This document shows, one piece after another, positions 9,103 to 21,500 of a stretch of DNA of 64,000 nucleotides; the first letter of the stretch is position 1, and every line of letters starts with the position of its first letter. Source of the DNA: Meandrina meandrites. Its lineage: Eukaryota; Cnidaria; Anthozoa; Scleractinia; Meandrinidae. The position numbers and the translations under genes were made by a program. Location: contig OY855914.1 in assembly GCA_963693305.1 (NCBI GenBank), positions 11,289,403 through 11,353,402 on the forward strand, read 5' to 3'. Under the pieces are notes generated by a model. The model ran no database searches. It saw only the letters and a program-made list of their open reading frames with translations, and was not told where the DNA came from.

Positions 9103-9387
9103 CAATTCAAAACATAAAGTATAATCATCAAAGCCCCCTGTGAATTGGATTAATCCAGATTCGATGCATAAATTAATTGTTAACAGGAATCAATGAATTG
9201 GGTGAATTTTAGGTCACCCGCTAAACCTCCTGGAATGACTACGTCATCACCATGAGCTAAAAAGGAAAAAACTTTTCTAAAGAGTCGGCCAGGCTAACTA
9301 CCTGTGTACGATCATTAATATAAAATCATTTCAACAAATATATATTTACATAACTTGGCTGTTTAGAAAAAAAACTTTACTTTTCAG

Positions 9388-9525
9388 GCTGCTGTGGAAA
9401 CGGAAACCCTGAAATATCCCCCCGCTGTGGAGCAGCATGTCGCTGTTTCGGAGGATGGGAGGGTGACTATTGTGAAAGAATATCTGCAAATGGCGGAGGT
9501 GACCCTCACCTGGAGACTTTAGATG
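9388..9525 (+). CDS. Exon: EGF-like module and start of VWD domain
   Basis: The acceptor CTTTTCAG ends at 9387 and the donor GTAAG starts at 9526. The translation has [13 protein letters not shown], the end of an EGF module, then [12 protein letters not shown], the signature opening of a VWD domain (G-D-P-H-x-x-T-x-D-G). It enters in phase 1, so at least one coding exon lies upstream. Confidence 0.8.
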
Positions 9526-12500
9526 GTAAGTAGATCTGATTGCTTTATTCTCGCAACATTTTAAAGCAACATATCACAAAAATGACGCACACTGAACATG
9601 TTGCACACACTGCGTGTTGTTGGCTTAAGTTTTAAAATGGTCAAATGTTTCTCGCAATAGTTTTGGATGCTGCATGGTGTTGTACTCGTTTGGCCACGTT
9701 CGTGCAACATTGTTGCGCCGAAGCATGCACACTTGTTTGATTTTCCGTCATCCAACATGTTCTAACATGTTGTAACAGGGTGGCCAAACGTGTGCCTTTG
9801 GTCAGCCCCTTCACAACATGACCCAACAATCACAGGACGAAATCACATGTTTCCGTATTTCTGAAACATGACGGAAACATGCAACTCCATGTTTCCGTTA
9901 CGTTTCGGTCTTGCGGAAACGTGCAAATTCAAGTCTACGTGATTCCGTCACGTTTCCGGAACGGAAATGCCAAAAAGTGGTACGGTTCCGGTGTGACCGC
10001 AGCAACGGAGACGTGAGTAAACGTCACGAAACCGCTAACGGAAACACAGGTTATCCGTCGTGTTTCCGGATCGGTTTCACATGTTTCTGTGACGTTTCCG
10101 TTTACGGATTCTTAGAATTTCGTCCTGTGAATGTTGCGTTGACATGTTGCGTCCGTTTGGCTGGGGCTTTAAACCTCTTAGACTTCTATGAATGATTGAC
10201 ATTTTTATATGCCGCCGACTGTTGAGAGCCAATCAGAATCCTTGCTTGAAGATAAAATACTTTCGAAACTCCTTGCAAAATGTAGGTAAGGGAAATATTA
10301 TGTTATTTGCCGGCTTTTGGCCGGTCCTTATAGTGAAAAACTGTGACCGAGGTCTTGAAAATGCTGCCCGAGGCCGCAGGCCGAGGGCAGCATTATTTTT
10401 TCCTACTTTAATGTGTTTGGTTAAAAAAAACCTACAAAGATTATCTTGCAAAATGTGTTTGTATTATACGTGCACATCCAATGTTGAGTCGATCGCTAAG
10501 TTACCGCAAGAGTGAAGAATGATCTCTTTACCACCAAGAATCGCTAAAGTGAACAGTACTCACGGAAAAGGTCATCAGAAAAAGAGAAAAGCATCCGAAA
10601 TAATAAAAAAAAACACAATGCAGTACCAAAACAGAGCATAAAAAACAGCGAGTCACGAAACACTTTTAACTCCATTTCGGCTTGTGGGTTTTTGCAGTTA
10701 GCATTTAACCGCAATGGCGTGAAAATAAGTGCGAATGCACAAACAACGATCGACAAACTACGGCCATAAAACTATAACTTGATTTTGTCAATAAAGAGAA
10801 TGAATACTCGCCTTTTGGAGAACTAAACCCCTAAGGCCTTTAATTCCACTGCCTACTTTTCCTTTCATTTTTAAAACGGTTGGTGAACAACTACATTGAT
10901 TTTGGCGAGCAAAACCTTCATGGGTTCGTTCGTGTCGCCTCGAAATGAAACACAGCGAGCTAGCCGGGCGGAATCGCTCCGTGAGCGGGCAAGATCGAAA
11001 ATTTCTGCCCGCTCCCGGAACCAATCAGATTGCAGGATTTGGAGAATTCCGCCCGCTCTCAAGCCAAGGAAAAAATAATTAGCTCTTATTAACCGAGCAG
11101 GGGATGTGTATGGGAGAATCTTCACCGATGTCGTGAGTACAGACCGAGCCCAGTGAGGTCTGTACTCGCGACCGAAACAAAATTCTCGCATACAGACCGA
11201 CTAAGCTCGGTTAATAAGATGTTTATTAAATAGCCAAATTGAAAACGTTTCAGTTTAAATATTCGCTTCTGTTCGCCGTACTCGCTGACATTAGGCACTT
11301 TAAGATACAGTACAGCGAGGTGCTACTACGGCTACCATGACCGGAAAGGTCTGGGTGACAGTACCGTACGTCTCAGCAGTCTGCCAAATTCAATGTAATA
11401 AGCAAAACAATATACAAAGAAGCACAGTCTAAGGAATAGAAGGTCGATTTTATTTAGTTTCTCACAGCCGAATGGCTTCGCTTTAAGAAAGATTGGTTTT
11501 GTTTGCTTTGGTAGGTCCAACAGATTAGTTCTGAACGAAAGCTTGTGCTTTATACTTTCTAGAACGATAACAATTTCAGAAGTTGGTCAATTAAATGTAT
11601 ATAATTTGAAAGAGACGAACATCTCAAAGAATATCAAGTTAAAGGTGAAAGATACCAGTACTCAGAGAACCAAAATATAATTGTCGGATACTTATCCAAA
11701 TATAGTGCATCTTCACTGAGCTCTCAAAGCAAGCTTTTAACTTTAAGCAACTCGCGCTGGACAAGAATGTTTATCTTCACCATGCCGACACTTTCATCAA
11801 ACGAATTCAATTGAAAATTTACAAGCGTATAAGCAACAAACGCAACAAATATTCGACTGAAATTGACTTCAAAGGATACATTTTGCTTTGGAACTCTGAA
11901 AATGCTGAGAAATTCGTACAGAAAGGACAGAGCAGCGAATTAAACCCACGTACTAGCCACTACGGTAAAACCTCCCAGCTAAGGTGGTCAGATTTCACGC
12001 TATGGCCGGACTCAACCGACTGACATGCGCCTTCACCTTCACCTGTCCCCTGGCGCCAAGTTGGCGCATAGGGAATGACATGCGCAGTGTCTTATTTTGT
12101 GTGAAATTTTACTTCCGGCGGCCGTAGTAGCGCCCAGCCGTAGTGTATCTTAAAGTCCCTATTTTGATAGTGAAAGACGATCACGGAAAAAGTTGAACAA
12201 GAGAGGTCGATATCATCGGCAGGTATGTTTTCAATTTCTCTAGCCTCTTTAATCGACTGATAGAATTTTCTTACAGATATTTTAGTCGCTTTAATCGTGT
12301 TCAGTGCTTGTAACCTCTGGCCTTGCAATTACTTCGCAAATTTACCTCTAGCTGTTGTTTTGATTTCGTGCCTGTGAACTAAACGAAAATTTGCCAAAGT
12401 TTGCTCGTTCTTTTTACCCTTCTACGCGCTAAGCTTTTTAGTTCTTCCATTTATTACTTTTTAGCAGAAACAAGTCAACGTTTTTTTGTTGTTTTACTTT

Positions 12501-15500
12501 GCAAATTTCTCAGCGTAAGTGCAACCGGCCTAGATGCCGGTCTAGTTGGGAAAATCTAGACCGCGGTCAATGTCAAGTTTAGCCGATCAAATTTGCGAAT
12601 TTGGTAGTTCCCAGTCCTTGTGAGACACGGCCATATAATAATATACGTTACAATATAGTTGTAAGTAACTTTTTAAAATATATTTATAAGTTGTAATCGT
12701 TGACGTCATAAGTTGTAACATTGTTAAGACAAAGAATTAATGCTTTGAATTCCACTGTTTTCTTTCTTCCTAGGTGTGAATTTCGACTTTTTCGGTATTG
12801 GAGAATTTTGGGGTTGTAAAAGTGTCCATAATGACTTTGGCCTTCAGTTTCGCTTTTATTATTACGAACGAGCCTCGCTTATTGGAGGAGTTGCGCTGAA
12901 AGCAGGACGGAGCGTAGTGACAGTTATGACAATCAAGACTGAAAACGTTCAAGATTCTCCCATCGTCAGGTGCGTTTGTTAAACCGATCTTTGCTTGTCT
13001 TACAATTGTTTTAAACACTGTTTTATAATATGTCGTTTAAACTTGATCGCTTGCTTTCTTTCATTTGTACAAGTTCGTGGGTTAGCTAATTATTGATTAA
13101 CTCAGTAAGCCATGCAGAGAACTTCTTGTTTCAGATAAAATCACTTTTCCCGACGTAAGCCAAAGTTGTCTGTCCAGGTATTTAGCATCAAGTACTTCAA
13201 AGCTTGTTTGTTTGGACAATGCTTTCTGGTCTAAGTTGATGTTTTAAGATTGGTGTTCACTAGCGACGGAGTCGAAGTCGTAGTCGTAATCAGAAGCACA
13301 GAGCGTTACGAGCATTAGACTCTATCTAGTAGAAAAATGCTGTTAGCAATCCTAAGGGAATGGTTCGGGATCGATAATCGTTGGGTCGCCCACTACCTCT
13401 CGGGACGAGTTACTTCATTGGTTCTTAAAACAATAGATAACAGGTCATAACAATGCCCCTAGCCCTGAATAACAATAGAGGTAGTGTTTACAGCGGACGA
13501 ATGAAAATAGAGGTTCCAGAGAGGTATGCCTTACTGTAATCGTTCGGTGTAATTGTGCTTAAACAATAGCCCTCCTCATGGCGGGCTTGGTGCGGTGATC
13601 GTAATGCAATCAAGAATCAAGGATGTTGTTAACGAAGCAACGGTCGAACGGAGCTCGAGCACGACACGCACTTGTAAAAGAAACTGTCATGTATGTAATT
13701 GGAATAAATGTTTTTTCAGTGCAAAATAATATGAATCCTCGTTTTCAAGTGTGAAGCCACTGAAAATGTTCTCCTTCCAGCTGCATGTGTTTTTTATAAT
13801 CCCTGGGAAACGCAACGTGAAATCGACATCTTTTGATGAAAAAAATCCGGAACTGAAATTTGTGTTCATAAACAAAACATAACTTTGAAAAGTTATGTTG
13901 AATTAAATAAGATTGTAGTCAGCAATTGATTGTTCAATTCAACTTATATGGGATTTCATTCACAGGATCCAACTTTCATTCAAAAAAAAAGAGTTTTGTT
14001 TTCATCATTCAAGATTCAATCCAGAGCATGATCACAAGACAGTGTAATCAAATTACATTTCGCACGAAATTTGCATAAATATTGAAACTTGCCAAAAAGT
14101 AGTTAAGACAGAATGAAAACTTGCTTTAATAGTTATTGAATTCTGATCTGATTGTTATTTCCATGTATTGACTATTTGAAAGCTGTTCTCAGTCATGAAA
14201 ACAAAACTCTTTCATTCAACTGCTTGCAGTGTTTAATAGCGTGAAAATATTTCGCTTAATTAAATTACATTCTGCACGCAATGTTTTCTTTGCTCTCCTA
14301 TGTCGAAACGTTTAAGGAAATTGAAATCTTTGTTGAGCAGTATTGCAAAGGAATTGAAAATATATATATTTTGGCTTATTTTGATGGGATTTAGGATATT
14401 TAGAATACTGAATAAGCGTCTGTATCTTGTCTATCTATGGGGCGGACCATTATTTCTAGAACAAATATTATCGACTTCTTCCTAACCACTCTTACTACCA
14501 AACCTCTACTACACCTCTTGCTCTATGCCGTAAATACCGAAACTACTTCAACACATTTCAACCGCACTAACAATCCATGACGCATTAGACTCATGTACCC
14601 ACTGGGTACTATTTTTTAACTAGTTGCCACACAAACATTGCTTACAACACTAACATTACTTACAGTAATTAACAGTAACATTACTTACAATACTAAAAAA
14701 AAGAAAAAAATACTTACTATCATACTAGCATTACTTACAGTATTTAATTACTAATTGACAATACATGTTACATAATACAACTATATAGACATTACTTCTA
14801 ATTAACTATCTCAACATTATTTACAGTTATAATATCATTACTCACGGAACTGACGAAAGCTGTAGTATGAAGTTTGTTGAGCAGTGCAAAAGATACTAAA
14901 AAGTACTATATAGGTGATTCAGGAAAGGGAAACGATAGCCTCAGCGTTTTTTTTTTTTTTTTTTTTTTTGGGGGGGGGGGGGTTGGGTAATATGTGGAAG
15001 ATAATACGATAATACGACATGGCTAGGTTTAGTTAAGGATGGGGATTAGAGGATCCCATTTCTTCGAGTTGGATTTGGGTTTATAGGCCTCAATGTTAAA
15101 TTGTGATTTAAGAATTACCAGAAATGTTTTTAGGTGTGGATTTTTTCAGTGGACCTGCAGTACCATATGTGGTGTCTAGCTAGCGTGTTTCCTATTAGCG
15201 AGCGTTGCGATGTAGTGAAAATCAAACCGACGAAGTCATAAGCAGAGTTCCTATTCCGCCTATGACTCCGTCGCTTATGATCTAGTGAAACTCGAGATTG
15301 TCGGAGTCGTAATATGGAAACGTTCTGGGCCTGGTTGCATAAATCAACTTAAGTTTAAGTGGGATTTTGTGCAACTTTTCTCTGTGTCCCAAAGGATTTT
15401 TTCACACCCCTATTGTACTTGCCCTCCACTATTATCCACCTTCTGCTGATTTATCAATAATAGCGTTCAAGGAGAACTTCCAGAACGCAGGGAATGGTTG

Positions 15501-18500
15501 TAGAAAATCCCACGTAATCTTGAGTTACTTTATGCAACCGGGCCCTGAGTCGTACGACTCCACTTACCACTCCGACTCCATTGTTAAGTGTTTATTTCAT
15601 ACTTGTACTGATTATTTTATTGTTTTAAGGCCTGTTTATAAAGAGCATATAAAGAGCACGATCAACCACGAACACAAACGAGACCACGAACGCAAACGCG
15701 GCGTTTGCATTGGATTGCGTATAAGCAATTTGTATGAATCCGTTTATACCAAAGGCTACTATGAACGCGGCTGGAAATTGGCTCGTGCGAAAAGTCGCAG
15801 AGAGAACCTCTAGTGCGCATTTTTAGGTGATGGCCGTACGAACTATTATTTTCTTGTGAAACAATGAGTTCTTCTGTTTTCGTGTAACTCTACCGAGGTG
15901 ACAGGTGGTGTGCGTAAAAAAATTGACTTTGTAGTGACTGACACAGCCCGAATTACTGCGTTGTGTATGAATGATGGGTTGTACGAACTTTTCGGGGAAA
16001 ATCGCAATGGCTGTGGTCTCGTTCATGGTTTTGCTCTGTATAAACAGGCCTTTATACATGGAAAGTGCGGACCGATTTTACTGAACTTACAAATAAAACA
16101 GATATTATCAATTTTGTTAATTTCTAAACTTTTCTTTTAAACAGAATCGATGGAATTTCGTTGAATATTACCAGAAACTATTCAAAACCTATTGATGTTA
16201 ACAATGGCACAGTTTTGTTAGATCGTCAGAGACATTTTACCTTTGAAGGTGAAGAGAACAGTGTCGTTCTGATTTCATTGCAGTACGATTCAGGCGAGTA
16301 TGTAGCATGCACACGTGTTTCTTTTTCAATTAGAACAATGAACTGCTAGCGAATAGTCGGAGATCTTCGCAGCTTAATCAGAACGTTTTGATTATAAATT
16401 GCATCAAAACAGCAATCAGTTACAGCTGTCCGACATCCTAGCTCCCCTCGTGCGCAGACTCCGTTGTACTCCACCGACAAAGATCAAAGAAAAGAAAAAA
16501 CATACAGGGAGCCCGACCATCGGCCTGGGGCTTGATTGCATGGAGAACTTCCTTCCAAATTAAGAGACCAAAACATATTTTCAATCCTCAAAATGCCCTT
16601 CTCCGTAAGTGAAGACAAGTATTAGTTGTTTACAGGAAAAAGAAACATTGCGTTACTATTTGCTTCGGGACAAGCACGCGAGGTTCTGTTTTCATTTAAT
16701 TAGTGTATGGCTTAAATATTCTTCACAGGTGTCACAGTGACCATTGACGTTCGACATAGTCGCGTGATGAAGAGGCAGTATTTGAATGTTCTCTATTCAC
16801 CCACTGCTGCATACAAAGGTCATACTGAGGGACTGTGTGGCTTCATGGATAACAATGCAACAAATGACTTCATGGGACCAGATGGCACTCTTTACAACGG
16901 CGCGGTACAGTTTGCCGAATCATGTAAGCAACGCTTTTATAAAAACAGTCTGCTTTACTAGAGGAGTTAAGTTCGTCAAAAAGGCGGTTTTGTATATTGA
17001 TCCCACTATCTGTCTGTCTGTCTGTCTGTCCCAATGACCATGGCAGCAAAAACTTGATCGGTCAATAATATCCCAACAAGCTTTACAGCAGGCTCGTTTT
17101 TCGCCGCTTTTTCGAGTCCGGTCTTTGTCTCGAACAGCGGCTGGTAATCGAGCCTAGCTAAAAATCGATCAGAATTTATTTGCATCTCCCAAACCACCAA
17201 TGCCAAAAGAGACACTTCCTTTTCCATCAAGGGACTTTAGAAGACCATATTTTGGCGCCTACTACAGCTCAATCATTTGATCTATTTTTAGCTAAATGGC
17301 ACAGTCACTTTAGCTGCACATACACAAAGAAGTGCTTTTCTCCAATGTAGATACATTGGGTGACTAGTCTTAACGTGCCTATAATCACAGCTTCGGCATA
17401 ATATACATAGAAGCAACACAACACTGTATGCTAATCGATGTGCTGCTGTCTAGGGAGAATCAAGGAATGTCATAATGGATCAGGCACATTCGATTCTTGG
17501 TCTTGGAACTCATCAAACTTTTACCATGAAGACACCATGGACCTGACATATACAGATCCATCCTATCTTCCTATGTACTCACTGGACGGAATTTCACAGT
17601 CTCTGTTAGAGGTAAGAGCAATTAAGCATCAGATGCGGCACAAACTCGCAAAACGAGAAATCGATGTATAATATATTCATATAATTAAGGTTACGAGTGC
17701 TACGTGACCTTCTTAAGTAAAGGCTTTCCCTGGGTCTTCCTATGTAAAGGATGTAAAATAACTATTTATCAAATCAAAATCGTCCGTCCGCAGATTGTAT
17801 TTTTAATGTCCCAAAAGTTACTATTCCTTTCTCCTATTTTGTTAATTATTTTATGACAAAAATCTCAAGTTGAAAATATTCTCTTGTGTGATAAAATTAT
17901 TATTTACGTCTCATTAGATCGCAACAAGCATGTGCAAATTGCTGAACATTTCTGATAACGATTTGCACAGCTGTATATTTGATGTCGCTGTAACAAACGA
18001 CACAACTTTTACTGATCAAGAAACCTTCAAACAAGGTAAGTCATGACTTACGATGTAACTCCCTAGCACTAGCTACTAGTTTTTATGATGTCTGTCCGTG
18101 AAGGACGTAGCATAAACTGGACCTAACAGTGATAGTTGGTAAAACAACTGTTGTACGCACCCGACGAAGTAATGATCGACGTTCAGTGAGAACATAACTT
18201 ACACGGACGTTTTCAGAAATAACTTAAGACAAAAGAGACAAAAACAATTCAACTTTGCATGATTCAAGACTTGTTTTTGTAGCTCAGACACAATCCATGT
18301 TTGGCAGAGTGAAAAGATTTCTTCCCTCGTATTGAGATTTCGATTCCATAAAAGCTAAACTCTCCATATATTTTGCTTCTTATATCTGTTGTTAAGTGCT
18401 TCCCACTGCTCTTGATGCCAGAGAGATAATTTAAAGCTAATATTTCACTCTTAGGCGATTTGGTCAATACGTAACATGTTAACCATTCGCTAATTATCCA

Positions 18501-21500
18501 GTTAAAATTTCGTTCTTATTTAGACTGTCCAGCTCAATGTTCAGGTAAAGGCAGGTGTGTCAATGGGACATGTAGATGCATCGAAGGATGGACAGGAGAT
18601 AGTTGCGATAAAGGTATCATTAAGATAACTTTAAGTAACCTTCATATATTATGTACACGAACAGATGTTGTACTTATTGAGTCCTCGTAAGCATTAAGAA
18701 ATCAAATTGCTATCGCGTAATGACGATGAAACAGTCAAAATCCAAAATGGCGGCGCGCTGGAAATTTAAAAGCTATAAACTTTTCCATTTATTGTTGCTA
18801 TTAAATGTCATTTCTCCCTTGACCTGTAAAATTTGGAATTTTGGCATCATTTCAAACAATTCAACGTCAAGAGTGGAGGTTTCCTTTAAGGGGACGATAC
18901 TCCAAGAAAGTTGGAAATTCAAAATCCAAAATTTAAAGAAGCATGCCTGCCACAATAGCTGTTTTTGCAGTTGAATCTGCAGTCAACAATTCTTTCGTTT
19001 AACGAGAGGAAAGGTTAATGCAACGCTGCCTTAAGCCTTTCGCGTCGTTTGTATGCCAAACCGCTAATAATTGCAATAGCTATTATATAGAACGTTTACA
19101 AATAGACTGTGATTCCTATGACAATAAAATGCAGTCTGGCGCCCATTGGGTGTAAAAACTTCAACACAACTTGGAGATCACTCGATGCTTCAGAAGCACC
19201 TGTTGTTTATGATTTCATTGTAACCGTTTGCTTGATAGGCTCTTGTCTAAACTGTTCGACCGTCCATGGAGAGGGCGTCAAAGGATTCTGTGTATGCGAC
19301 TTGGGATGGGAAGGAAGAAGCTGCGAGCTTAAAGGTTAGAAATTCCCGACGTACACTGTTTCACATTATGTCAGCACTTGACTCTCCTAGTTGCCCGTTA
19401 CGTCGGCAAACCTCAGCAAATTCTTAGTATTCAGAATTCCTTGCGTCCAATTAATTTTAAATGGCGGAAATCCATCTTTCTTTCCAGGGTTAACTAACAC
19501 AGGGAATTATCTGGATGGCAAGTTGTCTGTTAACGCTTGTAATACATTTATTTAAGGTGGCTCGTAATGGTTTAGATATTCCCGTGTTTGGCATTCTATT
19601 GCAGCTACACCAATAATTTTGACGCTAAACTTAATAAGTTACACTGGAGATGCTGGAGAAAAGAAGCAATAAATACAGCGAAATATCAAAGCTTTTGTTT
19701 ATTATTGTCATAGCTACATGCCACAGCGTTAACAACTGTACAAGTCCTGTCCACGGATTGTGTAAGACGACGGACATTTGTCAGTGCAACCCTGGATACA
19801 TAGGTCAGTAATAAGCCGCGTTGACAACAATGCGCAATTTAGCATAGGTAAAGATAATCGATGATAAGATCGATCTCCGGGACCAGCGGGAGCAGTTTTC
19901 ATGAATAGTGGCGATCAAGCCTAAGGTAACGGTAAAGGTAAGGACAAAAAATAAAGATATGTCCGTTTCCTTTCTAGGGCTCGGAGGTGCCAAATGACTC
20001 ACTAGATACGATACTTATCTTTTGTTTCTGTGCCAGAAAGCAATTAGGGGTATTACTAGCAATCCCCTGGCCTGGAGGCCAGCCATTGTGGGTTTTCCCT
20101 ACCCAACCTCTCCTAAGCAGCTCTTTGTCAGGTTGCCCCATGCACCCATTTATGCTTGTTAGTGGAAGTCATTAATTGCGATAACATTTTTCGTACATTC
20201 TTGTCTAAAGATATTTATCTATCACAACGGCTTGGTGTGTCCGATAGTTACTATATAGATGATTTTTATTCACACCTGTAGGTCATGACTGCAGTGTTAT
20301 TCCTACGTGTTTCAATGTATCAAACTGCACTGGCAATGGAATTTGCGTGGATTTTGATGTTTGCAAATGCAATGTAGGCTGGACAGGAACCAACTGTACA
20401 CAGTATTCATGTGAAAACTTGAATTATTGCTCAGGTAAAATATTCTTCTCGATTGGTGGACTTGACATTCAATGAGTTCCTACTATTTCCTTCCTTCCTT
20501 CCTTCCTTCCTTCCTTCCTTCCTTCCTTCCTTCCTTCCTTCCTTCCTTCCTTCCTTCCTTCCTTCCTTCCTTCCTTCCTTCCTTCCTTCCTTCCTTCCTT
20601 CCTTTGTTTCCCTAGCTTTCCCTCTTTGCATATTAGGCTTATAATTTTTGCTATATTTCGTCCAGAGCATGGACGCTGTGTGTCACTCGACGAATGCGCC
20701 TGCAATTATGGCTGGGCAGGAGCAAGCTGCGCCCTCCCTGACTGTCCAGCTGTCAATCAATGTTCCGGGAAAGGAGAGTGTGTTGCCAGCAACTTTTGCC
20801 GCTGTTTTACGGGGTTTCTAGGAACAAACTGCAGTGAGGTGGCTGATTGTAGTGAGTTAGCAAACTGCAGCGGGCGTGGTGTTTGTGTTTTAACAGAGTT
20901 ACTGAATGTGTCATGCAGGTAATAAGACAAACATGCAACAACTGGTAATTAAAAAGATCTTAGAAATGAACAGATAAAAGGGTGAGGACCCGGAAGTGAG
21001 GGATTGCATGATGAAACTGCGAGAGAATTCTTGTATATTATAGCACTTTTAGCGTTCAGCAACCCATATGTTTCTAAGCGAACCATTTAGGAATCCAGAG
21101 GGTCTGTATACCTTACTGCACAAGCATTTAAACCCACACCATAAGCTAGTCTCAAACTTGGTTACTGATGAACCTTCTTGTACATAATCTCTAATTCATG
21201 ACCCAAAGCAATATTCAGATTTTGTAGTCTAATGCAGATCTAGGGTTGGGACCCCTCCCTTTTCGTTTTGCTGAGAACTACAACGAAATTCTCCTCTTTA
21301 AGCCCTTATTGGAGCAAAAAAAGGTCCACCAATCCGGCCCTCCCCCCTTTTTACGAGCGGTAATGGAGTCATCCTCACTTCGAGTACCCCCATCCTTTCA
21401 TGCCTCTGGAAGAAGATTGGATAAAAAATCTTTATATATTAGATTGGTTGCTCCACCGAAGTCATACTGGATCCAAGCGAATGTTTTTGTTTTTGTTTTT

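Larger units (their letters stand above)
1..9195. mobile_element. AT-rich endogenous virus-like element (Polinton/adintovirus-like or nucleocytovirus-related), left part not in window
   Basis: This block is visibly much richer in A+T than the rest of the window and is packed with intronless ORFs spaced by tens of bases, while the flanking DNA is intron-rich animal sequence. Recognisable genes are a family B DNA polymerase of the Polinton/adintovirus type, a VLTF3-like zinc-ribbon factor and a tail-fibre-like protein; virus-type polymerase plus late-transcription factor points to a dsDNA virus-like element. No integrase, capsid, packaging ATPase or protease is visible, so either they lie left of position 1 or this is a fragment. 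The right boundary is placed near 9190 because the fibre reading frame closes there and base composition changes; the first host exon acceptor follows at 9387. No terminal inverted repeat or target duplication can be defined. A misassembled viral or symbiont contig is an alternative. Confidence 0.7.
9526..12773 (+). other. Intron of the VWD-EGF-cadherin gene, filled with repeat elements
   Basis: This 3.2-kb intron holds no host coding exon that I can see. It contains an inverted-repeat region rich in GTTTCCG/CGGAAAC (9556-10170), a copy of a roughly 1-kb repeat family also present at 30.3-31.5 kb (10200-11220) and a TIR-bounded element (11292-12161). The last 600 bases before the acceptor at 12773 show nothing recognisable. 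Confidence 0.6.

Noticed and set aside
1..9195. Bacterial or phage contamination, because of the fibre module
   Set aside because: The polymerase and VLTF3-like proteins belong to eukaryotic virus families and there are no bacterial ribosome-binding sites; a chimeric contig still has to be tested with spanning reads.
15367..15813. 148-codon frame in the intron of the VWD-EGF-cadherin gene
   Set aside because: It runs through the left arm of the fold-back MITE and has no domain or splice support.
20431..20705. Frames of repeated Lys-Glu-Gly-Arg or Leu-Pro-Ser-Phe
   Set aside because: Translation of the intronic TTCC microsatellite.
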